Below, in pieces: positions 59,384 to 64,000 of a DNA stretch of 64,000 nucleotides. A model generated the notes under the pieces. The model saw only the letters and a program-made list of their open reading frames with translations, had not been told where the DNA came from and did not search any database. Position numbers and translations under genes: made by a program. Numbering within the stretch: the stretch's first letter is position 1; each line of letters begins with the position of its first letter. The DNA is from Thunnus maccoyii (lineage: Eukaryota > Chordata > Actinopteri > Scombriformes > Scombridae): NCBI RefSeq assembly GCF_910596095.1, contig NC_056545.1:4448001-4512000 (forward strand), read 5' to 3'.

Positions 59384-59992
59384 GTAAGTGTCTGGATAGA
59401 TAACCGCCACTGCACCCCTTTCTCCCCGCTTCTGTCTCCCTGCGCAGGGGGCTTGGAGACGCAGGTGAAGCAGTTCACATGGATTTGTTGGGTGAGAGGA
59501 GACAAAATGGCGGAGATTTCTCCGGCCGAATGTATCATTAAACGTTAAAAAAAAATCAACCGTTACACCTCAAATGGAAGAGCAGTATGCTAACAAAAAA
59601 AGCCATGTTGGGTACTTGTTAACATTAACGTTACACGGTGTGATAAACTAGTGCCCTGCAGCCGTTAGTTAGCTGGCTAACTTATCTGAATGGCTAACTA
59701 GCTGGCTAGCCTTTCTTCAGCCCAGACACGCGTCACGCCAAACTCCATTCAAAAATACAGCGGTACTGCAAAACGTCCACACCCCATCAAACATGACTTC
59801 CTCCGAGGCTCTAGTATCCGCTGACAAAGTCCAAATCTAACCTATCTGATCCTACAAGCGGCACAATTAATCTGAAAACTGCCTTGGTTAATGCTAACGT
59901 ACCGCCCCCACCAACTGTTTTGGGAAGGGAGGATGGTGCCAGCTCGGCAAACTGGGTTTCACCAAATTATAACTCACATTTTAATTATCGGA

Positions 59993-60745
59993 CACTGGTG
60001 GAAGAAGTATTCAGATCATTTTGCTTCAGTAAAAGTAGCAATACAGCAATGTAAAAATACTCCATTACTAGTAAAAGTCCTGCATGAAAAATCCTACTTA
60101 AGCCAAACTACATGACTTCCCAGTTAAATTAAAAGCTCATTGATTAAAATATTTGTGACCATTTGTGGTAACTCCTCTATTCAGCATACAGATTAAGCAT
60201 TTATTTTAATATTTAACCTTTTTATTAGTAGTTCACTGCCCTGTGTATTTTGGTGTAAATCTCACCAAAAATGCAACACCAATATGCAGTAGTAGAAGTA
60301 CCCAAATCCTAGTATAAAAATACTGCATTACAAGTAAAAGTCCTGCATGAAAAATTCTACTGGACTTAAAGTACATGCGTATTAAAAGCAAAATGTACTT
60401 ATTGTGTATGTATTGCAGTAAAAGTAGTGGCTTGGTCCCTCTGACTGATATATTATTATATATGTCATTAAAGTATTAATACTGATCCAATCCTGTTTTT
60501 TCTCTAATGAAATGAAACTATGTGAGAAGTTTAGACGGAAAAATCACTATTTGGTGGAGCTGTTAACAACTCATAGGCATCTGAAATGTGACACCGACTA
60601 CACACTGCTTTTTGTAGCTAAGATGTCAAAAGCCAAAAAGGTTGGAGACCACTGGTTTCATCTTTAACAATGTGTTGTATTTTTTAATTTTAAGAGTGAC
60701 TCTACTTTTAAACAACTAGTCAAAAGACTTTCTGTTGCACCACTG
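59993..60745. mobile_element. MITE copy C, inverted relative to copies A and B
   Basis: It starts cactggtggaagaagtattc and ends gttgcaccactggtg. Text such as gtggagctgttaacaactca is the reverse complement of copies A and B. It is more diverged and rearranged than A is from B. Confidence 0.7.
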
Positions 60746-61303
60746 GTGAATTCAGTAAACATGAATAAGGCAGCATTTAAGTTTTAAACTATAAAATGGT
60801 AAGTTTGCTTCACGTTTGTTAAACCCAGTCTGGTGTTTTTAACGACGCCCCATCCCCATCGCCATGTGACTGCATGGTGGTCTGAGTGAATTGATTGATA
60901 GGTGTAGCATCAATGGTATACAGGGCGAGGCGTGGCAGAGTGTATAGCCGCTATGTAATGGCTGGCTGGACAACAATGTTGGCCACGAGTTCAGCTTGAG
61001 CCAACTTTGCTTTCAATCGACTTCAGTATACACATACTTACATGTAGTCTTGTGCATTGTCATAGCTCACAGAGGCCTTATTAGTATGATTTACTCAGTC
61101 TATAGCTCCATCGTTGGTTAGTTGAACTAAATTTTTAGCAGATAGCACAGGCATACCGCCGTTCTTTTGCCTGTAAAACAGAAAAGCAGGTTGAGTGACA
61201 TTTTCTTTGTTATCATAGTGACATCAGACACTGCACCGTGAAATTAATCAATCAATCTTTGTAGTAAAGGTTCAGCACATGCAGGCAGGCTGCATTAGCT
61301 GCT

Positions 61304-61333
61304 GGTGTGTGTGTGTGTGTGTGTGTGTGTGTG
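61304..61333. repeat. (TG)n microsatellite
   Basis: About 15 TG units. Confidence 0.95.
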
Positions 61334-61410
61334 GCCTGGCTTTTGTTATAGTAAAGCCAATATATGGCAAGTCACAGGGGTCAATTCGTGTATGCTTTAA
61401 CGCCTATAAT

Positions 61411-61745
61411 TAGGGCTGCACCAACAATTATATTCATTATCAATTGATCTGTATTATTGATTAATTGATAGTTATAAATTGTCAAAAAATGGGGAAAATG
61501 TTGATTTATTGTTTCCCAGTGCCCAAGACAACGCCCGCAGATGTCTTCTTTTGTCCCGACCAACAGTCCACAACCCAAAGATATTCATTTATTATCATAG
61601 AGGACTAAAGTTACTAGTAAATATTTACGCTTGAGAGGCTGGAAACAGAGAATTTGGACGTATTTTCTTAAAAAAATTGTCAAAACAATTATCAAAATAG
61701 TTTGCGATTAACTTTTATGTTGATCGGCTAATCGTAGCAGCTCTA
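61411..61745. mobile_element. hAT-type MITE with perfect 8-bp target-site duplication
   Basis: It starts tagggctgca and ends gcagctcta; both flanks are the 8-mer cctataat (61403-61410 and 61746-61753). The body (accaacaattatattcatta, then cagtccacaacccaaagata) belongs to the same family as 8389-8717. Confidence 0.85.
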
Positions 61746-62258
61746 CCTATAATAATATTCAGAGCTGATAGGTTTTTAATATTGAGGGGTGAAGTGAGCA
61801 CAGCTGCACACAACAGCACTTTGTTTATTGACTGACATGACACAGCAAGACTCCGACCACACACCTTTTTAAGTGCAACACACATCGTATTGCATCATTT
61901 TACACCTATAACGAAACAATTAAATAATTTCTAAGCTTTTTTTTGGAATACTTAATCAGCGATTGTTTTATATTTTAACGTAACTTACTGAAATGATTAA
62001 TAGATCGTTGATACCTGGTTATCTTCTCCACAATAACAAGGTGCAGATGATTTTAAAAAACGTAGCGTGAATAGTGAACACAGCTGTGTTAACCTGTCCA
62101 TGCCGCACTCAGAGGTCTCACAGCTCCATATGTCTGACAACGAATGCAAAAAATGGTGAACTTTGGTGGTGAAATTTTTGATCAGTAACCCTCTGTTCAG
62201 GCTCTTTTCTGTGCTCTGGTTTCCATATGCACCAGATGTATTTTTAATGTATATAAAG

Positions 62259-62715
62259 AAGGGCTGCAACTAATCTCTTTCATCTGCCGGTTATTTTCTC
62301 GATTAATTGTTTCGTCAATAAAATGTCAGAAAAGGATGAAAAATACCAGTTAAAATTTCATAGAGCTCATGGTGCCGTCCTCAAATGTCTTGTTTATGTC
62401 TGATCAACAGTCCAAAATCTCTAGATATTCAATTTACTGTCATGTATGATACAGAAAAACTTCAAATTCCTCAGTGGAGAGGCTGCAACCAGCAATTTTT
62501 TTTGTGTTTTTGCTTAAAAAATGACTGTAACAATTCTAATATAAAGGCCTTTATTTCTTTATAATAGACTTAGAATAACATTTGTATTGATTAGTGCATT
62601 TTATGTGTTTATGGTCAAATAAATAAATTAAAACAACCCATTTTCTGGACAAAATAATGAATTGATTTCTTGAGAAAATAATCAGCAGATTAATCAATAA
62701 TGAAAATAATCGTTG
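62259..62715. mobile_element. hAT-family MITE, longer variant
   Basis: It starts aagggctgcaactaatctct and carries tcaataaaatgtcagaaaag. Its right part reads cagattaatcaataatgaaa then ataatcgttga. The right terminus is eroded and no clear duplication was found. Confidence 0.6.
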
Positions 62716-63460
62716 AATGTCTTGGAAGTACACTTTTGCAGATCGACTTTATCATTTTGTCGTTGCCCTAGAAGTTGGTGTCCAAAGAGGGTCAGAGAAG
62801 TGCAGTTTGTTCCAAGCACTGGCGGAGCGGTGATTGTGATCAGCTCCGCAGAGCTCGTAATGCTGAAAAAGTGTTTAAATGGCACGGAGAGGTCATTGGG
62901 TTTTTCAGAGTGCAGGCCTGGCTGGAGGGTAAAGCCATCAAAGCAGCATAGTGCTCTTCTTGGCTCGTAACCATCGTGTATCAGGTTTCTCCAGCACCAG
63001 CATGCTGCATGAAACCCTGCTATCGGCTCCTGCAGGTAACACCAGGGCTCTGCGATATGACGATATATATCGTGTGACGATTGGAAAAACATCTATAGTT
63101 TCATATTATCCTCCTATCGTTTAAATCACACTGTTTACTATTTAGTCTGTCCATCTTTTGTGCGGATCACATGAATAAATTATTCTTCTCGGCTTTTTAC
63201 TCACAATACTCGTAACGAATGTAGTTGTTGTCAACTGGAGGGCTCACCAAGCCTGCGGTGAAACACAGAAGAGAGCAGCAGCGTGACCATAAATGACAAC
63301 AAAATGCAGCAGAGACTCTCACACTGAGCTGAAATGACTCTAGTGCACATAAATTAGGTAAATAACATAAATAAACAGAGTCTCTACTGTGTCATTTATG
63401 GTCGTGTTAGTTTCTCTACTGTCCTCTGCTCTCTAACAGGGGCGGGGCTCATCCCTCCGC

Positions 63461-63500
63461 GTGTGTGTGTGTGTGTGTTTGTGTGTGTGTTTGTGTGTGT
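63461..63500. repeat. Imperfect (TG)n microsatellite
   Basis: TG tract interrupted by ttt at two places. Confidence 0.9.
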
Positions 63501-64000
63501 TGCACACACAGCACAGCAGAGGAGAGGCAGTGAACCAGGAGAGGTACTCGAGTTGAGAACAGCTACACTTGATGCGTTACTGTAAGTGCAATAAAAGCTT
63601 CACAAGTAAAACGCCAAGGAGAGTAATTTAATCCGGGCAAAACATGAAGGGGAAGGAGGGGGGGGCAGAAACTATTCATTCATTGAATCTGCAGCTACTT
63701 TTGTTTTGATTACTATGGAAGATAATGACATTTTTTACTGTCATTTGCATACCACACATTATGCACCAGAAAACATGACCTTGTCCCACAGTTGCATTGT
63801 CACATTCAACACAATAGCGTGATATACACTTATATATTCTAAGGTTGTGTCTTTTGTGTCTGTTTTATGTTAATCTCCAGATGAACAGCTTGTTTTCATC
63901 GCTGTTTCTACCCCGAATCCTATGCTCAATGTTTCACGCTGCGTCACCTCGAAGATGTGAAAATTTTCAAAGTACAAGGCAGACAAATCACATTTGATCT

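Larger units (their letters stand above)
59384..64000 (+). other. ywhae intron 1 (partial)
   Basis: No exon seen. It contains MITE copy C (59993-60745), two hAT-family MITEs (61411-61745 and about 62259-62715), and TG microsatellites (61304-61333 and about 63461-63500). A further repeat starts near 63046 (gggctctgcgatatgacgat). Confidence 0.7.

Overview
The window looks like a piece of a teleost (ray-finned, probably percomorph) chromosome. It is AT-rich, has short exons in long introns with GT-AG junctions, many CA/TG/GA microsatellites, and a dense load of fish-type non-autonomous DNA transposons and decayed LINEs. Nothing bacterial, viral or CRISPR-like was seen. All four recognisable genes lie on the + strand.

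Layout. (1) 1-9566: 3' part of a TLC-domain gene of the TLCD3A/FAM57A type. Only the last two coding exons are here (5836-5931 and 9261-9566); earlier exons appear to lie upstream of the window. (2) 9567-21900: a long stretch without recognisable coding exons. It holds a possible very long tlcd3a 3' UTR (poly(A) signal at 18427), a C26 homopolymer, a degenerate 'gctaacac' repeat array and several MITE-like segments. (3) 22267-35930: a complete smoothelin-like gene (SMTNL2 type) in 13 coding exons that join without a frame break into a 682-residue protein: N-terminal coiled coil, long Ser/Thr/Pro-rich middle, C-terminal calponin-homology domain. The middle is built from consecutive symmetric phase 1-1 exons that look tandemly duplicated. 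(4) 36300-41260: intergenic, full of MITEs. (5) 41263-51447: complete crk (SH2-SH3-SH3 adaptor, 319 residues, 3 coding exons), with a probable 3' UTR to about 56975. (6) 59320-59383: first coding exon of ywhae (14-3-3 epsilon); the rest lies beyond the window in the same direction.

The neighbourhood tlcd3a - smtnl2 - crk - ywhae matches genes that all sit on human 17p13, so this is a rearranged but conserved vertebrate block rather than a functional operon. The genes have unrelated roles: membrane lipid-type TLC protein, actin/contractile CH protein, tyrosine-kinase signalling adaptor, and phospho-Ser/Thr-binding 14-3-3.

Most of the remaining structure is transposon-derived. Three hAT-type MITEs of one family and one 809-bp hAT-type element carry perfect 8-bp target-site duplications. 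Intron 2 of crk carries a three-level nest: a LINE inside a hAT MITE inside a TTAA-flanked MITE. The probable crk 3' UTR carries a MITE with an internal telomere-like array and a roughly 700-bp foldback. I did not find a clearly new enzymatic or defence system. The most interesting items are the smtnl2 exon-cassette array, the crk 3' UTR foldback and the telomere-like array.
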